From assembly GCA_037952775.1 (NCBI GenBank), contig JBANAY010000001.1, positions 3,782,001 to 3,846,000 of the forward strand: a stretch of 64,000 nucleotides of DNA, given 5' to 3'. The DNA comes from Clonostachys chloroleuca (lineage: Eukaryota; Ascomycota; Sordariomycetes; Hypocreales; Bionectriaceae). Both the position numbers and the translations under genes were made by a program. Position 1 is the stretch's first letter; every line of letters begins with the position of its first letter. The notes under the pieces were generated by a model that ran no database searches, was not told the origin of the DNA, and was given only the letters and a program-made list of their open reading frames with translations. This document shows, piece after piece, positions 1 through 12,480 of the stretch.

Positions 1-3000
1 AAGATGTGGAGCGGCAACTTGAGCAGGAAATCCCAAAGAGGGAAGATGGCTTCCACAGCTTCAGGTCAACATGGCCAGTGTTCGGACGAGCAGAGGGGGG
101 GAAGAAACAGTCACTCATATGGGCAAGCTATCTCTAGGCGGGTCCGATACAATGTACATGGGCAGCTAGGAGAGCGATCAAGAGGAGGGCACCAATCGAC
201 GGCTCTCAAGAGTGTTTGAAGAGGTCCCACAGACGAAGTAGAGAGCAAGAAACCGTGTTTGTCACTGTGAACGTGCGTAGATAGATCCCTGTGTGTGTGT
301 CGAACTGAGATATACGTATATATGGAGCAGGGACGAGTGGTGTGTGGGAAAGAGAAGCAACTACAAACATAGAGACAGAGCGAGGTATCTGAGTACCCGG
401 GGCGTCGGCGTGGTCTCCAGCCTCGAGCCAAGTCGCGACAACAAACAACTACCTACCTGCAATGTAGTAGGAATGCTGTTGAGTGCTTGTAGCTTGGAGT
501 TGGTAGCGTCCATGGCATGGCCAATCAATGCAAGGCTGAAAAGTGACACGGGTGGTCAAAAGTGGTATCAAACTGCATGAGCCCATGAAGGTGGGGGAGG
601 CGTTTTAGGACAGCTAGCCAGGCCTGGCTCTGCTGGGTGTGGGCGTGGTCTGGTGGTGGTGTGTACGAGGTGAAGCTGGAAGTGAGTTCGATGGATCTAT
701 GGCTGTTGGGTTGGGTTGGCTGTGAGAGGGTGCCAGGTGTGGTGGGAAGCGCGTCCACAGCCAGGGTATCGGTTCTTATTCAGGGATATACTGGAGCTGC
801 CACAGGTACCTGGCCGGCCGCCCTAGCTGCATACTAACGACAAGTAGCGCCGGCCACCATCGCAAGTACCCGTCTATCTAGACAGGCGCTGGCAGGCACG
901 ACCCAGCTGGCACCCATGCGAATCATGGCGTCACCAGACAGACCTCTTGCCTCTGTGGGGAGCGGCCAGAGACGCGCCTAAGCCCGGCCTTGGTGAGACG
1001 CTAACACAGCACCTGCTGGTGGTTGACAAGAACAATATGCTATTGACCAGACTCATCGCGCCGTATGAATAGCCCGACCCTGGCTCGAGCGCTTGTTTCA
1101 ATCGGCGGTCCCGAGTGAATGGAAATAGACGTCGTTCCAGCACAATATTGAGCCTGCTCGCGCTGTTAGCCGCCGCGCCTCTGCCAATTGGCTGCCATCA
1201 CCAACACACATGCAGCAGACCAAGCCCAAAGTGCGTTTCAGGCCACCGAACAAACAAAGTTATTCCTACCCGTCCTCTTAACTCCGATCCGCCATCTCAG
1301 ATGCTCTTCGTCGCCAGGCTCATCCCAGCATCCTAAGGAGTGCATAAGGCAAGGGCGATGTGGTTGTTATTGGACACCAATGCCATGTTCGCTCACCCAT
1401 GCCTACACGGCTGACCCAGCGCTATTCACGACCGCGGCCATGCACTAGGCCAAAGGGTTCTCCAGACTACAATTAGACACTTATGGTGATGGGGCATAGC
1501 GCAACCAGTTCAGCCAGTTTGTATTGATGAAGCGTAGTGCAGCTCAGACAACACCCACTACCGGACGGATAGCCTGCGCTGAGAGGCCCACTATCCAGCT
1601 GCATGAAATGATCAACTGCACGTCGGCACGTACGTACATACACAGCAGCTCGCAGGTAGATCTCTGGGCTTAAGCCGACCAGGTCCGAGGGAAAGTCTGG
1701 ATAGCCTAGCTCGAGATGGTGGAGCAGGGCCTTAGCGCATCATTCGATGAGAAAAGAGTCGAGCAAACCCGGGCTGTCAATGAGACCCCTGCGGGCTTCG
1801 CGTCATTGGCCGCTTATTGCCCAGCCGCATCGAATCGTGCCAGAGCCAACCACTGATTCTATTTTGAAAAGAAAGCTTCTAGCACCCAGCCACTACTGCC
1901 ATGATCTAGGTCCCCGGTTTAAATGTCTATTCTTGTTTCCCGAAGGCTACGGTTGGAGCCCATGCTGCTCCAAGCTACCGCGACTGCTCGCGACTGCTCG
2001 CGACTGGAAACCACAGCACACCAGTTTCAGTCCTCACAACAGTCACAACAGTGCGGCAACCACATCAAGGCCCTAAAAATCGTACCGCACGAGGTCTTGG
2101 ATGGCTAACACCTCAGTGCACGAGCCTCGAGGGGAAGCTGCGGGCTAGCCACTCCGGCCTACTGGACTCGAGAACAGTACGCACTTCTTTTCCTAAACGA
2201 AGAGGAAAGCCGACGACCTGGACTACCTGAAAAAACCGGGGTAAGAGTGGCTGGCTAGCTGTGGCTAACCTGGCTTAGATCCATTACAGAGGCAACCCTC
2301 CCCTCCAACCCGAGCGCAGCCAAAAGCAAACATCAGTCAGCAGCGACACCTCGTCCGAGCAACATTTACTCAGAAGGGTAAGTCTGTGTATGTACATCCT
2401 CGAGTCTTCCCTAGACACCGACGACTAGTTGGCCACACCTAGTAGCTTGTACCCAGTTTGGGAGCGGATAACCTGCATAAAGCCATACATGGTAATCAGA
2501 CACCGAGAAGACTCCACAACCCAGTGTAGCTCACCCAGTTCAGGCCTCCAGGGGGTGGTTTCCTGCTTTCCCCCTGGATGTCTGAGGTCCGAGAACACAC
2601 TCTCGCGGTTATGAACAAGACAGAGATCCACGAACCCAATTCCCCCACAAGGAGTAATGGTTCGTCGCATATCGGAAACGACAAGGTACAGCCTGGGATC
2701 GTCGATCGCTCTAGACACAGGGATGGACCAACATGGGATGAGATGGGATTTCAACAATCCCCTTCTTACGCAATTCCCCAGACCCAATAGTCATCTGCCT
2801 CCTTTCATGTTCTGCCCCTCCCTGTCCCTGGCAAAAAAAGTTTAATTGAAATAATCAATATCAAGTGAGTCCTTCCTTCATATCCCCTTGGGCTGCCTCC
2901 TGCAACGACAGGAGTAGTGCTCCAGTTGTAGTAAGAGTGCTGCGTAGCCCATCAGGGCTCTCCTCCCCTCTCCCTCCTACAAGAGGGGATGTGGGGGTGT

Positions 3001-3866
3001 TTAGGTTATCAATTTCAACTTGCAGCTCGCATTAGCATACACATATCCTGCTGGCAATGATGCTTGGTGGGTTCGGTTCGCAAATCAAACCTGCCACCTT
3101 GGCACTACCGGAGGACATCAGGCAAAGTAGTATCCGGCAGTTGGGAACAGTGCCCTTGTTCGCCTGAGCTATATACGTAGGATTTACGGGCCGCATTGGC
3201 GCTCGCTGCGAGACCTCCCGCTTTTGCAGTAGTCGCGAGGACCTACCAGGTCTCTGGTGTGTAGTGCGGGCGGCAAACGGATCATGTACGACTGTGCAGG
3301 GTAGGCTTCCTAGTTGCAGGATACCCTTGAGCGAAGCGGGACATACTACGCCAGACTGCCTCCACTACGGACCTCTGCTCTTGAATAGGGTAGCCAAGTA
3401 CGAGCTTGGGACCAGGCCCGTATCGTAGTGCTTGCTACTGTACTTGCAGTAATTCTTGGTTAGGCGGTTCCCAGCCTGTATATATGTGGCGAGATGCCGA
3501 GGAATATCGGTCTTCCTACCTATCGCCAAGAGCACTACTGCACTATGACCAGAATGCGGCAGCCCGTTTTCTTTGTGCGACAACAAAAAAAAGCAAATAA
3601 ATACAAAAAAAGCCAACGGGGAGAGCTATGCCCTCTCCCCGTCTTGCTCTAACCTCCATTTCAATGGGCTCGGGTGGACGGATGGTGGTGATCATGATGC
3701 ATGTAAGCAGCTTAGGGTAGGAGGTGGCTGCGGATAGAAGGTTCCGGTGCAGGAGACGTCTCACTTCTCCTATTGCTTTGACCTAACCCATGGTGACTAT
3801 CGATGCATGAAGGCTTTTTGGAATATGATGGCAAGGATCGGAACTTTTATTTTACTACTTGATTCA
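1..3866. other. Gene-poor region, no supported gene
   Basis: I see only short, overlapping reading frames of about 60-120 codons with no recognisable domain, no consistent intron structure and no codon pattern like the genes further right. A decamer, CGACTGCTCG, is repeated about 2.6 times at 1981-2006, and a short TG run lies near 290-300. No tRNA-like cloverleaf was found. The right end probably includes the 3' UTR of the neighbouring minus-strand eIF2B gamma gene. Confidence 0.5.
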
Positions 3867-5738
3867 TTAGTCTTCCACGGCATCTTCCGTGGAGAGCTCT
3901 TGCTCCTGGAGGACCTCTTCCATCTCTGCCTCCGTAGCCTCTAGACCTTCCGAGCTCATCAATTTGTTGTCCTTATCCTCCGCTGTAGGGTAGAGACACG
4001 ATAGTTAGCTTGAGTTGAATGCTTTTTGTATAGAAGGAGAACTTACTTCTGGGTTCCACCAAGAGATTCTCCTGGACCTCAACATCAGTCAGTACGGAGC
4101 CGGCCCCAATGACGCATCTCTTCCCCAAGATGCACTTTGTCAGCTTGCAGCCCTTTCCGACTACGACCCCATCCATGAGAAGACACTGAGAGAGCTTTGC
4201 CCCCTCGTTGATTTGACAGTTGGCGCCGATCACGCACTCTTTGATCGATGTCTTCTCCTCAATGGTGACGTTGTTGTCGATCAGGCAGTCTTGCTTCGTA
4301 ATCGTGGTGCGAGACTTGACGCCCTCGGGGTACGCAATCTTCTTGCTGTGAGCATATGGCGACGACGCCTCTGGTCCACTCTCCTCGAGCGAGGGGATCT
4401 TGGCAAGCTGCAGAGAGAGCGCAAGGAGAAGTTGAGCGGTGTCAACACGTCTGATCAGGGATCCTGGTGCTTGAGCTTCGCCGGAATGAACGTAGGCCAA
4501 AATCGGCGGTACTTGCTTCGCGTGAGCGCTCTTGGGAGAGTCAGACTCCCGTCTTAAGTCCTGGCCCAAGTAAGCAGCCGTCAGGAGTGAGCTCTGGTAT
4601 ACTGAAGAGCCTCCCGGTACGCTAGGTTCCTGGTGGGAGTGGCCACTGGTGGGCGAGGCTAGGCTGGTATTGTCGTCCTTGGTGTGCTTCTGTTCACAAA
4701 CATCGAGGACGCGCAACTTTTCCGCGAGGCCCTTCTGCCAGCCGGCCTTGGCCCACCATCCCACCACGTCCTCTCCAATGCTATCGAATCGCTCGTTTTC
4801 TTTGACAAAGTCCAAGATCCACTTGGGGAAGATGTATATGTGGGCGTCTCGGTGGGTGGTGAGCATGCGGACACGAGGGTGAGCCTTCATCAAACCATGG
4901 CGGATGGGGACGCCCTTTCTCTCCTCCGTCAGGTCCTTCAATGAGTCTGTGGGAATAGAATAGACAAGGTTTCTCAACTTGGGGATGAGAGAATCCTTGG
5001 GGGTTGGGGTAGGCGTGGGGGCTATAGGCGCCGTGGCGATGAAGTCTGTTTCCTCCTTCTTGATGGGGACGATCGCTTTGGTATCATACCAGACGCCGAG
5101 ACCTCCGCTGCTGGGGATATTCTTCCCATTGCTCAGTTTCAAGCTGCTTAAGAGATCGGTCAAGCTGGCTGACTTGACCATCCATGCCTGGAGAAGCTTT
5201 TCGCCGCCAACTTCGCAGACCAAGTCGCAGGGCAGGACGATGAAGTCGGACTTGACTAGGTTTCTGACTTCCGGCAGACGTAGAATCTCAGCTGTTCCGG
5301 TGTTGTAGTCCAGATCAGCCGGTGCGAGCACGTCAGGCCGCGGCAACGGTAGAGCAGTCAAATAAGGGTTTGTGTTGACTGCGGTGTTGATGGCTTGCGA
5401 AGCTGATGGTGGGCAAACCAATGTGATATCTGAGAATTACAGTTAGCTTGTATCCTATTAAAAGATGTGGTTTAATTTATTGCGACACGGGTTTTGTTGA
5501 ATGAATGCCTTTTCGTAACTTCCCTCTCCATGTTCGGAGCGCTTCAGTGTGACTCACCTGTAACTCCCATTCGGTAGCAGAAATCGATGGGATACCAGAC
5601 CATGGGCCGATTGGCAATCGGAAGCAGCGCTTTGGGATGCTCATCTGGGTTTGAGGTGAAGGTTGGAAACGAGGACCCTGGGCCGCATAGAATGAGGGCT
5701 TGAAGCCCGGCCGAGGCCATCGACACAGCGTGGGGCAT
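3867..5738 (-). CDS. GCD1: Translation initiation factor eIF2B subunit gamma
   Basis: This is the gamma subunit of eIF2B, the guanine-nucleotide exchange factor that recharges eIF2 with GTP in the cytoplasm. Three exons are supported: 5558-5738, 4047-5429 and 3867-3982. Their junctions have good GT..AG borders and they join to 559 codons without a break. The N-terminus has the pyrophosphorylase-like nucleotidyltransferase fold (LQALILCGPGSSF, then PKALLPIANRPMVWYPI). Residues about 435-520 form a left-handed beta-helix of hexapeptide repeats (IKECVIGANC, LTKCILGKRCVIGAGS). The tail is short and acidic. I chose the ATG at 5738 because the protein then begins MPHAVSM just before the conserved fold; codons further upstream are not ATG. 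The gene is transcribed divergently from the neighbour at 6388. Family assignment is firm; the symbol is the yeast one. Confidence 0.93.
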
Positions 5739-6387
5739 CCTGGTATCTTCCACAAGCCACGAAAAGATCCAGCGAGGTTGGTTGGCTTGGACTGCTAAGA
5801 GAGCGATGCCGTGCTTTGGTCAAGATGATATGACCTGTCTCAGATTCCACAAGCCCTCAGCTTTGGGAAATATCTGGCGCCTTCAATGCAGTCAGTCACA
5901 AGTTTCATGCGGTGGCCCAAGTCAAAAAGAGTCATTATCAAAGACCAATTGAGGCTACGGGAAAATCGTGGCTGAGATGTGGCTGGTGGAGACTCTAGCC
6001 ACATGTTGTGCCTCCTTTCACGTGTGGACTCTTACCAGCCTTGGAGTTGCGACTGGCTCGGCTCGGCCATTTGCCCCTGTTTTGAGGCCAGCCAATGGCA
6101 CCGCCCCATCCTGGTTTGTTTGCTGATTGAGATGAAATGGGGTTCCACCTTGTTGACGGTTCGCGATGCCAGCCCCCCCATCTAGCTATAACACCACGCC
6201 TGTTACCCCAGGCTATTCCGATTGACAATTCGAATCGTACCCGAGGAGCAGAACCATCCGCTTGGCCAGCCTCCCGCCCCAGCGTGCAGAATCCCTCTCC
6301 GCCAAGAGGATTAACACGCGCACCCTTGGTCACCTCGAGTGACTCCCGACAGCTTCCCGCCGAGCAATGCGACACCATACCGAATAG
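5739..6387. promoter_or_regulatory. Shared divergent intergenic/promoter region
   Basis: About 650 bp separate the starts of the eIF2B gamma gene (minus) and the Pex22-like gene (plus), so this stretch must hold both promoters and both 5' leaders. I see no separate gene and no clear TATA box or binding site that I would name. Confidence 0.5.
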
Positions 6388-7715
6388 ATGTCGCCTGATC
6401 CATTCGATGGCGGCTCCCGCTCCCGCCGCGGAGTTTGGAGTCATTGGGTGCCTCTCGCAATCACCCTGACTGTCGCGACAGCTGGAGTTGCAGCTTGGGC
6501 TTGGAGCCAGCGCAAGGATTCAGATGACGACGACGAGCCAGGCTTGGACTACGACAATGCCGACTATGGAGACAATCCGGCCTACGGCGCTTCGAGGACC
6601 GAGTTCACTCCCTCGAAGCCCCCGCGGCCACAGCAGCCTCCTTATGCGGATGATCAGCAGAGCTTTGGAGTAGCGCCGGGACCGTCCAGCGAGGCGTCCG
6701 CGCCTGGATGGGGCGCAAGAATGTCCGGTGCGCTCCGGCGAACACCCAGCCCGCAGCAGCTCATCGATTCTACTGGGAAATCTGTCGCTGCTGGGTTCGC
6801 TGCCATGGGTAAGGCCCTAGCATCAATCCGCGAGGAGGACAAGTATTCCGAGAATAACCCCTGGTCGGAAGAGGCAGATTTGAAGCAAGAACGTGCCCCC
6901 GCGTCGACAAGCAAGAAGAGGAAGACTGTCGTCCTCGTAGTTTCGGCAGACTCGTCACTTTCGGAGGCCGAAAGTGGTGGATATCATGAGCATGCGGTAA
7001 GACAATGCACATTCTGTATGGGGAAATAGGGACTGATCTAACATGCCCGAAATAGTCAATCCTGTCCCATATTCCTCGGCACAATGACTTCTCGAAGATC
7101 AAGCTCTTCATTTTGATTTATGCACCGAGCTTGAAGGACACACCCCTGGACCCCGCTGCATCTAGTAACCTTCCGCCTCCTTCGTTGAGCTCATCATATT
7201 CTAACATTGAGCACAATCAAGCTCAAACTCCAGGAGATGAAGCCAAGAGCCCACAGTACGTACACAGGAGAGAAGAGCTCGTAATGACGAACATGGCTAA
7301 TATTTAATCTAGGCTGAACGCGTCTACCAACCCAGCATTCAATGCTGTGTACTCACAGGCGCTGTCGCTTGTCGACAAGGAAACCATGGTAATTCCATTC
7401 ACTACCCCGAATGGTCATGTACACATTCTACGTCATCTTCAGCCGGAGGTTGTTTATCTCCAGGAGTCTCTGTCAGGGGACAATGGCAGCATTATCACCA
7501 ACCTGCAAACTTGGCTGCGCTACGACGTTATCTTGGTTGTGGGGGCTGAAAGCTCTGGTGGTCTTGCTGACAGTGAGTCTGAGGCGGAGAGGAACACCAA
7601 GGTCACGAAATGGTGGCAGAAGCCCGAGAGGGTCGGTCGTGGCCGTGGTGTTGTGGTTGTTGATGGTGGCAGGGTTCATGATGATTGGACGCGCCGCGTT
7701 CAGGGCCTGGAATAG
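6388..7715 (+). CDS. Membrane-anchored protein, possibly peroxin-22-like
   Basis: Three exons (6388-6996, 7056-7255, 7313-7715) join to 403 codons. Residues about 19-38 form one hydrophobic segment (WVPLAITLTVATAGVAAWAW), followed by an acidic, proline-rich linker rich in D, P and S. The C-terminal half looks globular, with alternating beta-type stretches such as RKTVVLVVSADSSL, IKLFILIYAP and RYDVILVVGAESSGG. A single N-terminal anchor followed by a Rossmann-like soluble domain is the layout of fungal Pex22-like proteins, which hold the ubiquitin-conjugating enzyme Pex4 at the peroxisome. I infer that match from architecture and a few segments, not from a decisive motif. It could equally be an unrelated single-pass protein. 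No frame break is seen. Confidence 0.5.
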
Positions 7716-8629
7716 CCCAATTGAGGCTGATTCATGTTTGGGAGGGGTAAAGAGGCTGGCTTTTGAATATAATGCATATTTGAGTGCTCCGCTTTTGGTT
7801 GAAGGAGCTTGTCTGTGTTTTCGATGAATCTTCCGTATTTACCTTGTTGATGTCATTACCAAGATATGAAGTGGATAGCCAGCGCGCTTAAAAAGCGGAA
7901 CGATACTTGCGACGATTCTTTGCTCTCTATGTGCTGTGCTACACGCGTTATCGGTGTGTGAAACGCGAACTGTAAACCAGAATTGTCCCGTGGCCGATCA
8001 AAGCGCTGCAATAATGCTCACATGGCCAAATTTCTGACAACCGAGCTGCCTATGCGAGACTGAGACGGTGGTTTGAGGTTCCGGCTCGGTGATGGATGCG
8101 GTCAATCACGTGACTATCGCCGGCCATGCTTTGTCACACGTGCAGCCTCAGGCCTGGCACACCACCACAGTATGGAGAGGCGCCTTCATCTGCATCCCAT
8201 TGAGTTGGTATGGCGTAAGATCGCGAGCGATCCCCCCCCCCCCCCCCCCAGTTTTGCCAACGTACGACCCCTTGGTATTCTATTTTCTCTATCAAGTTTA
8301 TTGTTGCTTTCTTCCGCATCCTCATGGATTGATTGGATGTAATAATTCTCCAGGGAATGCGCCACATTGGATGGGCAGGCTACTATCAACTGCCGATTTC
8401 CGAACGCCATCGTTTCGCTTGACATCAGACTTGAACCCTCGCCGACAAGGTTACGCAGACGCTTCACCTAGATCCGACCTACGTATATTCTTTCCTGCAT
8501 CACCACTCCTCGAGCATATTACCCGCGAAAACATATTCGATGCCCGACCCTTGACGCGACATCTTGCCGCCGCGACTGCTTTGATATAGGGACAACAGCT
8601 GCCTTCGCGCAGCTGTGACTTCGGCAATT
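7716..8629. promoter_or_regulatory. Intergenic region upstream of spt20, with C18 tract and two CACGTG sites
   Basis: No gene is supported here. Two CACGTG hexamers occur at 8107-8112 (inside the octamer TCACGTGA, 8106-8113) and 8137-8142, 30 bp apart start to start. CACGTG is the core bound by basic helix-loop-helix factors such as Cbf1 in fungi. A run of 18 C lies at 8232-8249, about 380 bp before the spt20 start codon. Confidence 0.55.
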
Positions 8630-11098
8630 ATGGCTCCTGTAGGACCTGTTATTGTGCAGAACCCCATCAGCAAGATGAAGCGCCCTCCGCCACCGGGCAT
8701 TCAGACCAACGGAGCGGTCGCCACGACCCCCTCGCCGTCTCCCTCAGCTTCGGCCAAGAAACCTCCGCCAAGCGCGAAGCAACCCACCCCCAATCCGGGG
8801 GTGGAACGCAACATCACAACCTCGACTGTGCGACCTGTAAATCGGGTTCGCCGCGACACGATAACACAACTCGGCCGAAATTCAAGGAATAGCACAGGCT
8901 TGCGGTCTTCATCAGTGGTGGCCGATCCACAAGGTCTGGATGGAGGGCCCCGGCCGTATGGTGAGATATCCCGGCGCCAATCCGGACCGGGTCTTCGGTG
9001 TTGCTAACATGTCCCAGTGGTTACCGATAGCTACGTTCTCAAGAGAAATGCTGGAAAGCGGCCATCATTAGTGGTACATCTGCACCCCAACCATTTCCGA
9101 TTCGACGGACAGGACAGTATCTTCTCCTACGTATCCCCAATGCGGATGTTTCTACAGCACCTCAAGACGAGAACGATCCCCCATGATATCCTGGAATACC
9201 TAGTCCAGGCTAACGTTCCATTCTACGACGGTTGTCTAATTGTCCGCGTTCATGATCATAAGTCAACAGCTAAGAGCCAAGAAACCGCTCGTCCAACATC
9301 ATCTTCCAACGCCCCCGACCCCTCATCCGTCCATAGTCGCAGCCAATATCTTACACCTTCGCCCTATGTTGCCTTTCCGAAGGAAGTGACTGTACCGACA
9401 GAGGAAACAAATCCCGCGGAAGCGGAAGCAATCAAGGAGGAAGCGAAAGAAGACAAAGAGAAAGAAAACTCAACATCAACTACGCATCAGGATGGGCAGA
9501 AATCAAAGACTCCAGCTAAACCTAAAGTCTATACCTTGGTATTACACCCGACTTCCGAGAGCTTACAGCGAGATCTACTCATCAAGGCGACTACACCTGC
9601 TGGCGGAGATGGGCGGCAAACAGAGGGGACAAATGGTGTCCCTCCCTCAACGCCCATGACATTGGTTCCTCCTACCCCGACAGCTGCCACGATGCCACCT
9701 CCGGCGAAAAGGCAAAAGAAGGTCAAAATGGAGCTCGAACCAAACCATCTTGCTGCTGCAGAAGGCCAGATTTTACTGGCAACTGAAGCACCCCTGTTTC
9801 TAGAACCTACCAAGAGTTTGGAGGAGCAAATTATCCTCCTGGATGCGATGGCGCATCCCAAGCATTCTGGACCACCCCCCAACCAAAGACCAGGAAGAGA
9901 ACAGTCGCGGAGATGGCAGCGGATGAGGCAGCAGCGGCTGAACAGGAACGCTACATGCTTCTCCTTGATGAACGGTCCGGTACCACAAGCGCGCAGAATG
10001 CCGGCGGCACAGACAGCGATGCTCAGAATGGCGCAACCGCATTTGAGCCTAGATTTGAACGATTTAAGGTTATTGCAGATATCAAGCGGGAACATGCGGA
10101 GAAGAAAGAGCAAGAAAAGATCAAGCAACAGGAGAATGACAGGAGGCTCCAGCAGCAGAGACTGCAACAGCAACAAGAACAGGCGCAGGCGGCACAGAAG
10201 CAGCAGGCTGAGGCTGCAGAGAAGGCAAGACGTGAGGCTGCCATCAGAGAAAACCACGCCCGACAGCAAAGCGAAGCACAAAGAGCAGCAATGGCCGCCA
10301 GAGCAGCACAAGCCACTACGCCAGCCGCACCGCCGAAGCAGGTCAGCACACCACAAAACAGTGCTCCTACGCCGCATGTCCACCCCCAGCAAAACCCCAT
10401 TGCTACTAATAACATGCCGAATGGCGGTCAAGTTGTACCACAACAGCAGCCAAATGCTGTTCAGAACGCTGTCATGGCTGGACAAGCCCAGGCTCGCTTT
10501 CCTGTTCAGATACAGCAGCAAGTGGTGTCGGCGCAATCACCTATTATCCGCCAGGGCACTCCTCAAAACCATTCGTCGCCCATGGTTAACAACAGTGTAC
10601 CAATGCAGCAGACGAGTTCTGCCATGGCTGCCAGTCCTCCCCGACCATCCTCTGTGGTACAAAACCCGCCCATGTCTGTTCCCATGGCGCATAATATGTC
10701 TGCTAGGGGGAGTCAGCAAAGTCACCCCTCAGGGACGCCACGCATGCCGCACTCTACTCCTAACATGGCCCATGGCACTCCTATCAGCCGACCGGCAATG
10801 GTTGCAACGCCTCGTATGACCCAGGCGAGCCCGCCGCCTAACATGATGGCACAGAACTCCCAGATGGGTCAGATGATGATGATGAACAACCAAAATTTGG
10901 CCCAGCAGAACCCACAATTGATGGCACAATTCGCTGCACAACGTGCGATGCAACAACAACAGCAGCAGCATCTCCAGCAACAGCAGCAGCATAATATGCA
11001 AGGCGCCAATCTTAATGGGAACATGGTCGCACAGATGTCTCCACAGCAACAGCAGCATATGATGCAGATGATGCAGCAGCGACAGCAGTTCCTTGCTC

Positions 11099-11132
<34 letters not shown>

Positions 11133-11730
11133 GCAGCAGCAGATGCAGCAGCAAGGAGGCATGCCTACTCAGCAACAACTCGCTCAGCAATATTCTCAGC
11201 AGCTACAAAACATGCAAGGCAACCAGATGCGCCAGATGACGCCTCAGATGCAGGCTCAGTTGCAAATGGCTAGGATGCAGCAGCAGCAGGCAGCGCAGCA
11301 GGCGGCGGCTCAGCAGCAGATGGGTGGTAATACCATGCAGAGGCAGGTCAGCGGCCAGATGATGAACGGAAACAACGCGAACATGCAGGCTATGCTCCAG
11401 ATGCAGCAACAGCAACAGCAGGCAGTACAGCAGCAACGGCAAATGAGCCAGCAGCAGCAGCAACAAAGCCCCGTGCAAATACAAATCCATCAGACAGCAA
11501 GAAACGTCTTTGCTAGGATGATTCAGGAGACTACTGCTAAGTACGGTGGCCGGGATCAGGTCCCAGAAGAGGTGGTAAATCAAGTGAAGGCACAGTCTAT
11601 TCAGCAGGCGCACATGATTGTTAAGAACACGATTGCTCAGCGTCAAGCCGCACAGCAAAACCAATTGCTGATGCAGCAGCAGCAACAGGCTATGCAAGGA
11701 ATGGGTGGCATGATGGGCCCCCAGATGTAA
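8630..11730 (+). CDS. SPT20: SAGA complex subunit Spt20 (frame broken at 9875-9880)
   Basis: Spt20 is a structural subunit of the SAGA histone acetyltransferase/co-activator complex in the nucleus. Exon 1 is 8630-8960 and exon 2 runs from 9018; the junction gives RPYVVTDSYVLKR. The conserved Spt20 domain follows (LVVHLHPNHFRFDGQDSIF, TIPHDILEYLVQANVPFYDG). After VYTLVLHPTSESLQRDLL and LEEQIILLDAMAHPKHSGPPP the frame changes in a C6 run (9875-9880). The downstream frame resumes TRKRTVAEMAADEAAAAEQERYM, which is normal Spt20 sequence, and stays open to 11730. One extra base would give 1014 codons. No plausible intron spans the break. The C-terminal half is very rich in glutamine and methionine, with a coiled-coil-like E/K/Q segment first. 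The break is probably a sequencing error (see findings). Confidence 0.9.
11098..11150 (+). repeat. CAA/CAG trinucleotide tract encoding polyglutamine
   Basis: A nearly pure run of CAA codons followed by CAG codons encodes an uninterrupted glutamine stretch in the C-terminal half of Spt20. It is the longest of several Q runs between about 10900 and 11700 and is expected to vary in length between isolates. Confidence 0.85.
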
Positions 11731-12480
11731 GACTAACAACTACTTTCTTGAATCATCGAAGTTGTGAAAGGAAGGTTGTCTATTTCGACAGAACAGAGGA
11801 CGAACCGTGTCACGAAGGGGGACAGATCGTGGCCAAGAGCGGCGTTCGCAAGCTGGGACAGGAGGGTCCCAGAAGGCTTTTATATTTATCGTTTCCCGGC
11901 CCCGGTGCTTAATACCCATGGAGAGCGTTGTTTTCCCGGTTTGGTTTTGGATTCATGAGTTAGGATCACGTTGTGCTTTAGGATTACATGCATTGGGGAG
12001 TCATTACTGGGCAGGCGAACGTCGTATTTGTGTCCAAAAATGGTGTCGTTATCTAGAATACTCTTGGCTCTCTGGAGTAGTGCAATTGATGCCCTATGAT
12101 GAACTATTATTTCGTAATAATGTCAAATGGTCCAGCGATGCATGCCTGATTTGTCTCCCTCGTGAATATCGTGGTATGAGTTGGGGAGTGCACGTGATTG
12201 ACACGTGCTGACTAATAGGAGGTATGACACAAGCGCCAAGACAGGTAGTCGAGCCAATTCGTCACGTCGGGATCTCCAACCAGGCACGAGATCAGGTCAA
12301 CTGGCCATTATCAGCAAGCAACACTCTGTAATTCTCATCATCCTTCTCTAACCAACTGCCCAGAACTGTAGAGAGCTGCGTAGCCCGTGGCTTCAGGTTC
12401 TTCCTTTTCTCTACGATTTTTGATCATTTGTTTCCTTATCTTCATCTTCATAAGCAGGCACATCCAACAGCGCATTCTCG
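11731..12480. promoter_or_regulatory. Intergenic region between spt20 and atg27, with paired CACGTG
   Basis: No gene is supported. Two CACGTG hexamers lie at 12191-12196 and 12202-12207, about one helical turn apart and 280-290 bp before the atg27 start codon. This makes them a plausible basic helix-loop-helix binding pair; the function is inferred. Confidence 0.5.

Noticed and set aside
3030..3130. GGTTCGG/TTCGCAAATC segment resembling a tRNA T-arm
   Set aside because: The loop does not fit the T-loop consensus and no cloverleaf forms.
9529..11739. Long leucine-rich frames on the minus strand opposite spt20
   Set aside because: They are the antisense reading of CAA/CAG-rich DNA (giving leucine runs) and have no independent gene signals.
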